From: Modestobacter sp. VKM Ac-2982
GTDB taxonomy: Bacteria > Actinomycetota > Actinomycetes > Mycobacteriales > Geodermatophilaceae
NCBI RefSeq assembly: GCF_026967935.1
Contig: NZ_JAPVBL010000001.1
Span: 248,001-312,000, forward strand
DNA: 64,000 bases
Direction of reading: 5' to 3'
Numbering within the stretch: position 1 is the first letter of the stretch; every line of letters starts with the position of its first letter. Both the position numbers and the translations under genes were made by a program. Under the pieces are notes generated by a model that was not told the DNA's origin, did not search any database, and saw only the letters and a program-made list of their open reading frames with translations. Shown here in pieces: positions 53,781 through 61,679 of this stretch.

Positions 53781-54800
53781 TTGACGGCGCTCGCCACCCC
53801 CTCGACGAGCACCTCCACCCCGGCGCGGCCACGCCGCACGTGGGTGGGGGTGCTCATCGGCGCCCTGCTGGTCGGGCTGGCGGTCACGGGTCTGTTCGTC
53901 GGCGTCTCCGACGTCACCCCGGGCTCGGTCGCCGCCGGCGGCGCGGACGGGGACGCCGCCTTCCTGCTGGTCGCCAGCCGGATCCCGCGCACGGTCGCGG
54001 CGATCCTCGTCGGTGCCTCGCTGGGCATCGCCGGCCTGATCATGCAGATGCTGGTGCGCAACAAGTTCGTGGAACCGGGCACCACGGGCGTCAGCGAGTT
54101 CGCGACGCTCGGCATGCTCGCCACGATGGTCTTCCTCCCCGGCCTGGCCGTCGTCGGGAAGATGGGCGTGGCCGCGGTCTTCGGGCTCTTCGGCACCTGG
54201 GTGTTCCTGCGCGTGATCCGGGTCGTGCCCGTCCGCCAGCTGGTGCTCGTCCCGCTGGTCGGCATCATGCTCGGCGGCGTCGTCGGCGCGGTGACGACGT
54301 TCTTCGCCTACCGGCTGGACCTCCTGCAGTCCCTGGGGCAGTGGTCGCAGGGCAGCTTCGCCACGGTGATGCAGGGGCGGTACGAGTTCCTCTGGATCGC
54401 GGGGCTGATGGTCGGGGTCGCCTGGTTCGCCGCCGACCGGTTCAGCGTCATCGGTCTGGGCGAGGAGTTCGCCACCAACCTCGGGCTGGACCACCGGCGG
54501 GTCGTCGCCGTGGGGATGGTGGTCGTCGCGGTGATCACGGCCGCGGTCCTCGTCACGGCGGGCATGATCCCGTTCCTGGGACTCGTCGTCCCGAACATCA
54601 TCAGCCTCCTCATCGGGGACAACGTGCGCCGGGCGATCCCCTGGGTCGCCGGCCTCGGGGCCGTGTTCGTCCTCGCCTGCGACCTGATCGCCCGCGTCGT
54701 GCGCTTCCCCTACGAGATCCCGCTGTCGGTCATCGTCGGCATCGTGGGCGCGGCGCTGTTCCTCTGGCTGCTGCTGCGGAGGCGGAGCCGTGCTCACTGA
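53781..54800 (+). CDS. FecCD-family siderophore permease 1 (YclN-like)
   Basis: A 339-residue permease with about nine helices. FecCD signatures are ASRIPRTVAAILVGASLGIAG, GTTGVSEFATLGML, GEEFATNLGLDHRRVV and GMIPFLGLVVPNIISLLIGD. Start: a TTG at 53781 is the only reasonable codon, since the GTG at 53746 runs into a stop. It overlaps the next permease gene by 11 bases. Confidence 0.9.
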   Translation: MTALATPSTSTSTPARPRRTWVGVLIGALLVGLAVTGLFVGVSDVTPGSVAAGGADGDAAFLLVASRIPRTVAAILVGASLGIAGLIMQMLVRNKFVEPGTTGVSEFATLGMLATMVFLPGLAVVGKMGVAAVFGLFGTWVFLRVIRVVPVRQLVLVPLVGIMLGGVVGAVTTFFAYRLDLLQSLGQWSQGSFATVMQGRYEFLWIAGLMVGVAWFAADRFSVIGLGEEFATNLGLDHRRVVAVGMVVVAVITAAVLVTAGMIPFLGLVVPNIISLLIGDNVRRAIPWVAGLGAVFVLACDLIARVVRFPYEIPLSVIVGIVGAALFLWLLLRRRSRAH

Positions 54801-55818
54801 TCCCACCACCACGGAGTCCGGGGCCCTGCCCGACGCCGGGCTGCACCGCAGCCGGCTCGCCACCGCCTGGGCGAGCCCGCTGGCCCGGCTCGCCCTGCTC
54901 GGCGCGGTCGTCCTGGCGCTGACCGCCGCCTACCTGTTCACCGACGTCCCCGGGTCGCTCGCCTTCGCGCTGCGGATCCGCGGTCTCACGGTGCTCGCGA
55001 TGCTCGTGATCGCGACGGCGGTCGGCGTCTCCACGGTCGTCTTCCACACCATCACGCAGAACCGCATCCTCACCCCCTCGATCATGGGGTTCGACGCGTT
55101 CTACGTGCTGATCTCCACCCTCATCGTGTTCTCCTCCGGGTCGGCGGCGTTCCTGGCGTTCGACCAGCTCACGCTGTGGCTCGTCCAGGTCGTGGTGATG
55201 GTGGCGTTCAGCGTGCTGCTGTTCACCTGGCTGTTCGGCGGCAAGCGCCGTTCCATCCACCTCATGCTGCTGGTCGGCATCGTGCTGGGCACGTTCTTCC
55301 GCAGCTCCACCGAGTGGATGCAGCGCATGCTCGACCCGCTGGACTTCCAGGTGCTCAGCGACGCGATGTTCGCCTCCCTCACCCGGCCCGACGAGACGCT
55401 CCTCGCGCTCACCGCCTGCCTCGTCGCCCTCGGCTGCGCCGTCGTCGTGCCGCTGCTGCGCACCCTGGACGTCCTCACGCTGGGCGAGCCGGTCGCCGTC
55501 GGTCTGGGTGTGGACCACAAACGCGTGGTGATGGTCCTCTTCGTCGGGGTCTCGGTGATGATCGCCGCCTCCACGGCGCTGGTCGGGCCGATCCTGTTCT
55601 TCGGCCTCATCGTCGCCAATCTCGCCTACTCCTACGTGGGCTCCTTCCGGCACGTCTGGACGCTGCCCGCCGCCGTGGGGATCGGCATGGTCTGCCTGCT
55701 GGGCGGCCAGCTGGTCCTCGAGCGGCTGTTCGGCTTCGGCGGCGCGTTGTCCATGGTCATCGACTTCGCCGGTGGCCTGTTCTTCCTGTACCTCGTGCTG
55801 CGAAAGGGGGCGCGGTGA
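54790..55818 (+). CDS. FecCD-family siderophore permease 2 (YclO-like)
   Basis: A 342-residue permease, partner of the previous one: LRIRGLTVLAMLVIATAVGV, TQNRILTPSIMGFDAFYVLI, LGEPVAVGLGVDHKRVVM and ALVGPILFFGLIVANLAYSY. The MGFDAFYVL segment is typical of the YclO/CeuC subgroup, which fits the CeuE-like binding protein. GTG start within the previous gene; the stop overlaps the ATPase gene. Confidence 0.9.
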   Translation: MLTDPTTTESGALPDAGLHRSRLATAWASPLARLALLGAVVLALTAAYLFTDVPGSLAFALRIRGLTVLAMLVIATAVGVSTVVFHTITQNRILTPSIMGFDAFYVLISTLIVFSSGSAAFLAFDQLTLWLVQVVVMVAFSVLLFTWLFGGKRRSIHLMLLVGIVLGTFFRSSTEWMQRMLDPLDFQVLSDAMFASLTRPDETLLALTACLVALGCAVVVPLLRTLDVLTLGEPVAVGLGVDHKRVVMVLFVGVSVMIAASTALVGPILFFGLIVANLAYSYVGSFRHVWTLPAAVGIGMVCLLGGQLVLERLFGFGGALSMVIDFAGGLFFLYLVLRKGAR

Positions 55819-56573
55819 TCGCGCTCGAGAAGGTCACCAAGCGCTACGGCCGGCAGACGGTCGTCGACGACGTCTCGATCACGTTCGGCGGGGAGGGGGT
55901 GACGGCGCTCATCGGCCCCAACGGCGCCGGGAAGTCGACGCTGTTCGGCCTCGTCGGCCGGCTGTTGCAGCCCGATGCCGGCCGGATCAGCGTGGACGGG
56001 ATGGACGTCGGGTCCACGCCGTCCAGCGAGCTCGCCAAGGTCCTCGCGGTGCTGCGCCAGGACAACCACATCGCGGCACGGCTGACCGTGCACGACCTCG
56101 TGGAGTTCGGCCGTTTCCCGCATTCGCGGGGGCGGCTCACGGTGCACGACCGCCGGCACATCGAGGACGCGATCGGGTACCTCGAGCTCGGCCCCTACCG
56201 GGACCGGTTCCTCGACGAGCTCTCCGGTGGGCAGCGCCAGCGGGCCTTCGTCGCGATGGTGCTCGCCCAGGACACCCGCTACGTGCTGCTGGACGAGCCG
56301 CTGAACAACCTCGACCTGCGGCACATGACCGAGATCATGCGGCTGGTCCGGCGGACGGCCGACGAGCTCGGCAAGCGCGTGGTCATCGTCCTGCACGACA
56401 TCAACTTCGCGGCCAGCTACGCCGACCGGATCGTGGCGATGCGCGGTGGCGTCGTGGTGGCCGATGCACCCGCGCGTGAGGTCATGCGGCCGGACGTGCT
56501 CGCTGCCGTCTACGACACCCCCGTCGACGTCCGGGAGATCGACGGCAGGCCGGTCGCGCTGTACTACGGCTGA
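55815..56573 (+). CDS. Siderophore ABC transporter ATP-binding protein (YclP-like)
   Basis: A 252-residue ATPase: Walker A IGPNGAGKSTLFGL, Q-loop LRQDNHI, signature LSGGQRQRAFVAMVLAQ, Walker B YVLLDEPLNNLDL and the switch His in IVLHDINFAA. The DEPLNNLD variant is typical of the CeuD/YclP/FatE group. GTG start at 55815, coupled to the permease gene. It completes the importer. Confidence 0.93.
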   Translation: MIALEKVTKRYGRQTVVDDVSITFGGEGVTALIGPNGAGKSTLFGLVGRLLQPDAGRISVDGMDVGSTPSSELAKVLAVLRQDNHIAARLTVHDLVEFGRFPHSRGRLTVHDRRHIEDAIGYLELGPYRDRFLDELSGGQRQRAFVAMVLAQDTRYVLLDEPLNNLDLRHMTEIMRLVRRTADELGKRVVIVLHDINFAASYADRIVAMRGGVVVADAPAREVMRPDVLAAVYDTPVDVREIDGRPVALYYG

Positions 56574-56586
56574 GGTGGCCGGGCGG

Positions 56587-56600
56587 GTTCCACGTGGAAC
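56587..56600. other. parS: parS-like site (intergenic)
   Basis: Exact GTTCCACGTGGAAC, 14 bases after the importer ATPase stop and upstream of the ngg promoter. Fourth copy in the window. Confidence 0.75.
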
Positions 56601-56621
56601 GTGGCGGAAACGGCGGTCGCC

Positions 56622-56627
56622 TACGGT
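56622..56627 (+). promoter_or_regulatory. -10 box for ngg (leaderless)
   Basis: TACGGT fits TANNNT and ends seven bases before the GTG at 56634; this decides the start chosen for the gene. Confidence 0.5.
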
Positions 56628-56633
56628 GGACCG

Positions 56634-58400
56634 GTGACCAGCGCACCCCGGAGGTTGGCCGGCCACCGCACTCGTCGCGATGTGGGCGCGACGTTCAGCA
56701 GTCGTTCCTGGCAACGGCCCACAGCGCACGAGCGCGCGGGCATGCAGGACGACGTCGTCCTGGACATGGGCTGGGGCCGGCTGGTGTTCGGGCAGACGTT
56801 CGACGACCTCTCCGGCGTGCTGACCGCACTGCGGGCGGAGGAGTCCGGACGGCGGGACATCTGCGTCTACCCGTGGGACCCGCAGGTGCTCGTGGGCATG
56901 GCCCCCGACGAGCTGTTCATCGACCCCTCCTTCGTCTACCGGCTGCCGCTGCACCGCTACCGGCCCCGGGAGGAGGTGATCCGCGGCGTCTTCGTGCGCA
57001 CGGTGACCGCCGCGGCCGAGATGGACCGGATCAACGAGCTCTACGCCCGCGCCGGCATGGTCACCGGCGACGCCGCCACGATGTGGCGCAACCACCGCAC
57101 CCGCACCTTCACCTACCTGGTCGCCGAGGACACGCGCACCGGGCAGGTGATCGGCACGGTCACCGGCGTCGACCACCAGCTGGCGTTCGGCGACCCCGAC
57201 GGCGGCGCGAGCCTGTGGTGTCTGGCCGTCGACGCGCAGGACGCACCGGCCGGCACCGGCGAGGCGCTGGTGCGGGTGCTCGCCGAGCGGTACGCGGCCC
57301 GGGGCCGGGCACACCTGGACCTGTCGGTCATGCACGACAACCGCGCGGCGATCGCGCTGTACCGCAAGCTGGGCTTCTCCCGGATCTCCGCGGTCTGCGT
57401 CAAGCGGAAGAACCCGATCAACACCCCGCTGTTCGCCGCTCCCCCGCCCGGCCTGAACGAGCTCAACCCCTACGCGCGGATCATCGCCGACGAGGCGCTG
57501 CGCCGCGGGATCCGGGTGGAGGTCACCGACGCCGATTTCGGCGAGCTGCGGCTGGCGCTGGGCGGGCGCTCGGTGCTCACCCGGGAGTCACTGTCGGAGT
57601 TCACCTCGGCGGTGGCGATGAGCCGGTGCGACGACAAGCGGGTGACCCGCCGGATCATGGACCGTGCCGGCGTCCGGGTGCCCCGCGGCGCCGTGGTGGT
57701 CGACGGCGCGGACGCCGCTGCCCGGCAGCTGCTGATCGACTGCGGCGCCGTGGTGGTCAAGCCGGCCCGCGGGGAGCAGGGCAAGGGCATCACCGTCGGC
57801 GTCCGCGACGAGCCGGCGCTGGACCGGGCCCTGGCGCTGGCGGTGCAGTACTGCCCCGACGTCCTGGTCGAGGAGCTGGTCGCCGGCGACGACCTGCGGG
57901 TCGTGGTGATCGACCACCGGGTGGTCGCCGCGGCGCTCCGCCGGCCGGCCGAGGTCGTCGGAGACGGCCGGCAGGACGTGGCCGCCCTGGTCCGGGAGAC
58001 CAGCCGCCGCCGGCAGCGGGCCACCGGCGGGGAGTCGAGCATCCCGCTGGACGACGCCACCGCCGAGGTGGTCGCCGACGCCGGGCACGCCATGGACGAC
58101 GTCCTGCCCCGGGGCCAGCGGCTGCGCGTGCGGCGGACGGCGAACCTGCACACCGGCGGCACGATCGACGACGTCACCGACCGGCTGCACCCCGACATCG
58201 CGGCAGCGGCCGTGCGGGCCAGCCGGGCCATCGGCATCCCGGTGACCGGGCTGGACTTCATGGTCCCGGAGGTCACGGGGCCCGAGCACGTCTTCATCGA
58301 GGCGAACGAGCGGCCCGGGCTCGCCAACCACGAGCCGCAGCCGACCGTCGCCCGCTTCGTCGACCTGCTGTTCCCCGAGACCCGCGGGCCGGACCGCTGA
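56634..58400 (+). CDS. ngg: N-acetylglutaminylglutamine synthetase (GNAT + ATP-grasp)
   Basis: A 588-residue two-domain enzyme of the NAGGN synthetase family. The N-terminal part begins VVLDMGWGRLVFGQTFDDL, and the GNAT region (~residues 110-270) has VAEDTRTGQVIGTVTGVDHQ and LSVMHDNRAAIALYRKLGF. The ATP-grasp ligase (~280-580) has VVKPARGEQGKGITVG, DVLVEELVAGDDLRVVV and FIEANERPGLANHEPQ. It makes the acetylated Gln-Gln precursor of the osmoprotectant N-acetylglutaminylglutamine amide. The usual partners, an asparagine-synthase-like amidotransferase and an M42 peptidase, are not adjacent. The frame is open from 56601. Confidence 0.88.
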   Translation: MTSAPRRLAGHRTRRDVGATFSSRSWQRPTAHERAGMQDDVVLDMGWGRLVFGQTFDDLSGVLTALRAEESGRRDICVYPWDPQVLVGMAPDELFIDPSFVYRLPLHRYRPREEVIRGVFVRTVTAAAEMDRINELYARAGMVTGDAATMWRNHRTRTFTYLVAEDTRTGQVIGTVTGVDHQLAFGDPDGGASLWCLAVDAQDAPAGTGEALVRVLAERYAARGRAHLDLSVMHDNRAAIALYRKLGFSRISAVCVKRKNPINTPLFAAPPPGLNELNPYARIIADEALRRGIRVEVTDADFGELRLALGGRSVLTRESLSEFTSAVAMSRCDDKRVTRRIMDRAGVRVPRGAVVVDGADAAARQLLIDCGAVVVKPARGEQGKGITVGVRDEPALDRALALAVQYCPDVLVEELVAGDDLRVVVIDHRVVAAALRRPAEVVGDGRQDVAALVRETSRRRQRATGGESSIPLDDATAEVVADAGHAMDDVLPRGQRLRVRRTANLHTGGTIDDVTDRLHPDIAAAAVRASRAIGIPVTGLDFMVPEVTGPEHVFIEANERPGLANHEPQPTVARFVDLLFPETRGPDR

Positions 58401-58780
58401 TCGGCTACGTCGCCGCTGCCCTCGGCGGGGTGCTCGGGGCGGTGGCCCGCTGGGGCGTGGCCGGGGCGTTCCCCTCGACCGCCGAGGGCTGGCCGTGGGC
58501 CACGCTGCTGGTCAACCTCACCGGGTGTGCGCTGATCGGTGCGCTGCTGGCCGTCCTGCTGGCGCGGCACCCGGACTCCGTGTGGCTGCGGCCGTTCCTG
58601 GCGACCGGAGTGCTCGGTGGGTACACGACGTTCTCCACCTTCGCGGTCGAGACCGTGCGGCTGGTCGAGGGCGGCGCCGCCCTCCTGGCCGGCGGCTACG
58701 TGCTGGTGTCGGTGATCGGGGGCGTGCTGGCGGTGGTCGCCGGACTGACCGCCGGCCGCGCGGTGGTGAGCCGGTCGTGA
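58397..58780 (+). CDS. crcB: CrcB/Fluc fluoride channel subunit 1
   Basis: A ~127-residue membrane protein with four helices: GYVAAALGGVLGAVARWGV, WATLLVNLTGCALIGALLAV (the VNxxGC pore motif), GVLGGYTTFSTFAVE (the GGxTTFSTF motif with the Phe residues lining the pore) and YVLVSVIGGVLAVVAGL. It exports fluoride. The start appears to be a CTG at 58397 overlapping the ngg stop; the next in-frame GTG (58430) would cut the first helix. Paired with a second subunit. Confidence 0.88.
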   Translation: MIGYVAAALGGVLGAVARWGVAGAFPSTAEGWPWATLLVNLTGCALIGALLAVLLARHPDSVWLRPFLATGVLGGYTTFSTFAVETVRLVEGGAALLAGGYVLVSVIGGVLAVVAGLTAGRAVVSRS

Positions 58781-59130
58781 CGGTGCTGTGGGTGGCGCTG
58801 GGGGCGCTGGCCGGGGCGCCGCTGCGGCTGCTCGCCGACCGGGTGGCCACCGCCCGCCGGGGTCGGGGCAGCGTGCTGGGGACCCTGGCGGTCAACGTGC
58901 TGGGCAGCGCCGTCCTCGGGGTGCTGCTGGGCCGGTCCGACGTCTCCCCCGCCGTCCTCGCGCTGGTCGGCACCGGTTTCTGCGGCACGCTCACCACCTT
59001 CTCCACCTTCGGCTGGGACGTCGTCCGGCTGGTGGAGGAGCGCGCCGTGCTGCGCGCGCTGGGCTACGTCACCGCCTCGCTGCTGCTCGGGCTGGGTGCC
59101 GCGGCGGCCGGGTTCCTGCTCTCCCGCTGA
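58777..59130 (+). CDS. crcB: CrcB/Fluc fluoride channel subunit 2
   Basis: A 117-residue partner of the previous gene, GTG start, four-base overlap: LWVALGALAGAPLRLLAD, LGTLAVNVLGSAVLGVLLG, VGTGFCGTLTTFSTFGWDVV and LLLGLGAAAAGFLL. Paired small CrcB proteins are known in Gram-positives and may form a dual-topology heterodimer. No fluoride riboswitch is visible upstream; the pair is translationally coupled to ngg. Confidence 0.9.
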   Translation: MTVLWVALGALAGAPLRLLADRVATARRGRGSVLGTLAVNVLGSAVLGVLLGRSDVSPAVLALVGTGFCGTLTTFSTFGWDVVRLVEERAVLRALGYVTASLLLGLGAAAAGFLLSR

Positions 59131-59162
59131 GCCGCGATGCGCACCAGGTGGGCCGCGTCACC

Positions 59163-59168
59163 TAGGGT
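59163..59168 (+). promoter_or_regulatory. -10 box for otsA
   Basis: TAGGGT fits TANNNT, nine bases before the ATG at 59178; near-leaderless. Confidence 0.45.
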
Positions 59169-59177
59169 CGGTGCGGG

Positions 59178-60602
59178 ATGAGTGGATCAACGCGCACCGG
59201 AGGAGATCAGGTGGAGGCCGACAGTCCGGTGGTGGTGGTCGCCAACCGCCTCCCCGTCGATCAGGTGACCGACCCGGACGGGACGACGCGCTACCAGCGC
59301 AGCCCCGGTGGCCTGGTCACCGCACTGGAGCCGTTCGTCGCCGGCCGCGGCGGCGCCTGGGTCGGCTGGTCGGGTGCTGCGGGCGACGCCCCGGAGCCCT
59401 TCGAGTCCGGCGGCATGTCGCTGGTGCCGGTGCCGCTCACCGAGGAGGAGGTGGACCGCTACTACGAGGGGTTCTCCAACGCCTCGCTGTGGCCGCTCTA
59501 CCACGACGTCGTGGAGAAGCCGGAGTACCACCGCAAGTGGTGGGACGCCTACGTCCAGGTCAACAAGCGCTTCGCCGACCGGGCCGCCGAGGTGGCCGCC
59601 GAGGGCGCGATCGTCTGGGTGCACGACTACCAGCTGCAGCTGGTGCCGGCGATGCTGCGGCAGCAGCGCCCCGACCTGACCATCGGCTTCTTCCTGCACA
59701 TCCCGTTCCCGCCGTACGAGCTGTTCACCCAGCTGCCGTGGCGCTCGGCGATCATCGAGGGGCTGCTCGGTGCCGACCTGATCGGCTTCCAGCAGCCGTC
59801 GGCGGCCAGCAACTTCGTCAACCTGGCCCGGCGACTGCACGACCTGCAGTGCAAGGGCAACGCCATCGCCTACGAGGGCCGCACGGTCACCGCGAAGGCG
59901 TTCCCGATCTCCATCGACGTGACCGCCTTCGACGAGCTCGCCCGCACCCCCGAGGTGCTGGCCCGGGCCGCGGAGATCCGCGAGGAGCTGGGCCAGCCGG
60001 ACAAGATCGTCCTCGGCGTCGACCGGCTCGACTACACCAAGGGGATCGGGGTTCGCCTGGAGGCGTTCGAGGAGCTGCTCGAGGACGGCGCCCTGGAGGC
60101 CCCTTCGACGGTCCTGGTGCAGGTGGCCACCCCCAGCCGCGAGCGGGTCGAGCACTACGTGACCATGCGCGAGACGATCGAGCAGCAGGTCGGTCACATC
60201 AACGGCGTCTACGGCTCGATGGCCGGGCCGGCGGTGCACTACTTCAACCAGTCGATGCCCCGCGAGGAGCTGGCAGCGATGTACCGGGCGGCCGACGTCA
60301 TGCTCGTCACGCCCTATCGCGACGGGATGAACCTGGTCGCCAAGGAGTACGTCGCCGCCCGGGGTGACAACGGTGGCGTGCTGGTGCTCAGCGAGTTCGC
60401 CGGAGCCGCCGCCGAGCTCAAGCAGGCGCTGCTGGTCAACCCGCACGACATCGCCGGGGTGAAGGCGCAGCTCCTGCGCGCGCTGCGGATGGAGCCGGCC
60501 GAGAGCGCCAAGCGGATGAAGGCGATGCGCCGGCACATCACCAAGCACGACCTCGACCACTGGGCCAGCTCCTTCTTCGAGTCGCTGCAGGCCCAGGCGT
60601 GA
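59178..60602 (+). CDS. otsA: Alpha,alpha-trehalose-phosphate synthase (UDP/ADP/GDP-glucose)
   Basis: A 474-residue GT20 enzyme that joins nucleotide-glucose and glucose-6-phosphate to give trehalose-6-phosphate. Signatures are [22 protein letters not shown] (donor phosphate loop), [53 protein letters not shown] and [19 protein letters not shown]. Trehalose protects against desiccation and osmotic stress. The ATG at 59178 is used (a GTG at 59211 is possible). It overlaps otsB by four bases; with pgm and ngg in the window it adds to a stress-solute theme. Confidence 0.95.
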   Translation: MSGSTRTGGDQVEADSPVVVVANRLPVDQVTDPDGTTRYQRSPGGLVTALEPFVAGRGGAWVGWSGAAGDAPEPFESGGMSLVPVPLTEEEVDRYYEGFSNASLWPLYHDVVEKPEYHRKWWDAYVQVNKRFADRAAEVAAEGAIVWVHDYQLQLVPAMLRQQRPDLTIGFFLHIPFPPYELFTQLPWRSAIIEGLLGADLIGFQQPSAASNFVNLARRLHDLQCKGNAIAYEGRTVTAKAFPISIDVTAFDELARTPEVLARAAEIREELGQPDKIVLGVDRLDYTKGIGVRLEAFEELLEDGALEAPSTVLVQVATPSRERVEHYVTMRETIEQQVGHINGVYGSMAGPAVHYFNQSMPREELAAMYRAADVMLVTPYRDGMNLVAKEYVAARGDNGGVLVLSEFAGAAAELKQALLVNPHDIAGVKAQLLRALRMEPAESAKRMKAMRRHITKHDLDHWASSFFESLQAQA

Positions 60603-61354
60603 GTCCGTCCCTGGACGCCGCCCTGGCGCAGGCCCTGGACGACCTGGCCTCGTCCCGGCCGCTGCTGCTGGCCAGTGACTACGACGGCGTGCTGGCCCGG
60701 CTGCGGGACGACCCGGCAGCGGCCGTGCCCGAGCACGGGGTCGGCGACCTGCTGGCCCGGCTGGCGGCCGTCGACGGGGTGACCGTCGCCCTGGTGAGCG
60801 GCCGCGGCGTCGCCGACCTGCAGGCGACCAGCGGGCTGACCGGCCCGTTCCGCTGGGTGGGCAGTCACGGCGCGGAGTTCGACGGGCCACTGACCGGTGA
60901 CCTCGCCGTTCGCCGGGACGAGCTCGCGGCGGCGGTCGCCCCGCTGGTCGACGCCGTCCCCGGTGCCCGGCTGGAGCACAAGCCGGCCAGTGCCGCGGTG
61001 CACGTGCGCACCGTCGCCGACCGTGCCGCGGCGTCCCGGCTGCTCGCCGAGGTCGCCGCCGGCCCGGGCGCCGACCCGGCGCTCACCGCCAAGCCGGGCA
61101 AGGACGTGCTGGAGCTGGCGGTCACCGACGCCGACAAGGGGTCGGCCCTGGTCCGGTTGCGCGCGGAGCTGGGCGCCGAGGGCGTGCTGTACCTCGGGGA
61201 CGACGTGACCGACGAGGACGGCTTCCGCGCCCTGGCCCCCGACGGCGTCACGGTCAAGGTCGGTGACGGTGACACCGCCGCGGCCCACCGGGTGCCCGAC
61301 CTGGACGGTGTGCGCGCCGTCCTCGAGCGCCTGGTCGCCGCCCTGCGCGCCTGA
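60599..61354 (+). CDS. otsB: Trehalose-6-phosphate phosphatase
   Basis: A 251-residue HAD phosphatase. Motif [12 protein letters not shown] has the nucleophile Asp and acid/base Asp, motif [14 protein letters not shown], the substrate-recognition GSHGAEFDG, and motif [17 protein letters not shown]. It removes phosphate from the OtsA product to release trehalose. GTG start coupled to otsA; two hairpins follow the stop. Confidence 0.93.
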   Translation: MSPSLDAALAQALDDLASSRPLLLASDYDGVLARLRDDPAAAVPEHGVGDLLARLAAVDGVTVALVSGRGVADLQATSGLTGPFRWVGSHGAEFDGPLTGDLAVRRDELAAAVAPLVDAVPGARLEHKPASAAVHVRTVADRAAASRLLAEVAAGPGADPALTAKPGKDVLELAVTDADKGSALVRLRAELGAEGVLYLGDDVTDEDGFRALAPDGVTVKVGDGDTAAAHRVPDLDGVRAVLERLVAALRA

Positions 61355-61369
61355 ACGGGCAGCCCCACC

Positions 61370-61392
61370 GGCCTCACCAGGCCCTTTCTGTT
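61370..61392 (+). terminator. Rho-independent-like terminator after otsB
   Basis: GGCCT-CACC-AGGCC stem followed by CTTTCTGTT, the closest thing in this window to a U-tract terminator, 15 bases after the otsB stop. Confidence 0.65.
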
Positions 61393-61404
61393 CCCTGCTC
61401 CCCC

Positions 61405-61441
61405 ACTGTGACCGTCGGCCCCCTGGGTCGGCGGTCACAGT
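61405..61441. terminator. Second, longer hairpin after otsB
   Basis: Arms ACTGTGACCG and CGGTCACAGT pair perfectly; after one mismatch CGGCCC/GGGTCG continues with one G.T pair around a CCT loop. It may act with the preceding hairpin to isolate the otsAB and cheA-like units. Confidence 0.6.
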
Positions 61442-61679
61442 CGTTCCCGGCGCTGCCGATTCGTCACATCACGCCGTGGTCTCGCCACCTGACCTGGTCG
61501 GACGCTGGTCCGCGGCCATTGTCGACATGGGAATGAAACACCATTTCAGACCCATGGAATGACAATTCACAAAAGGCGAGTGCTCGCATGGAGTTCACCT
61601 TCAGGTGGTCCGGCGGGCGCCGATGAAGCCATCGCTGTGCGGGGCACGCCCCACGGCGCACCAAGGGGAAGAGGCAGGC
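61442..61679 (+). promoter_or_regulatory. Leader region of the CheA-like gene with an AT-rich dyad
   Basis: From the otsB stop (61354) to 61679 there is no clear gene. This half holds an AT-rich patch unusual for the window. ATTGTC (61518) / GACAAT (61561-61566), CATGGG (61526) / CCCATG (61551) and AATG (61532) / CATT (61542) nest as one interrupted inverted repeat of 49 bases. No good TANNNT/-35 pair or flagellar sigma-28 promoter is obvious. A 12-codon frame with its own ribosome site follows at 61588. Confidence 0.4.
61588..61626 (+). CDS. Possible 12-residue leader peptide upstream of the cheA-like gene
   Basis: ATG to TGA encodes MEFTFRWSGGRR. AAAAGGCGAG lies about eight bases before the ATG, a better ribosome site than most in this window. 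It ends 53 bases before the cheA-like GTG. It has no regulatory codon run, so an attenuation role is not supported; it may be chance. Confidence 0.25.
   Translation: MEFTFRWSGGRR

Noticed and set aside
58381-58420. Fluoride riboswitch upstream of crcB
   Set aside because: There is no untranslated region before crcB; the gene is coupled to ngg, and no aptamer-like fold was seen.
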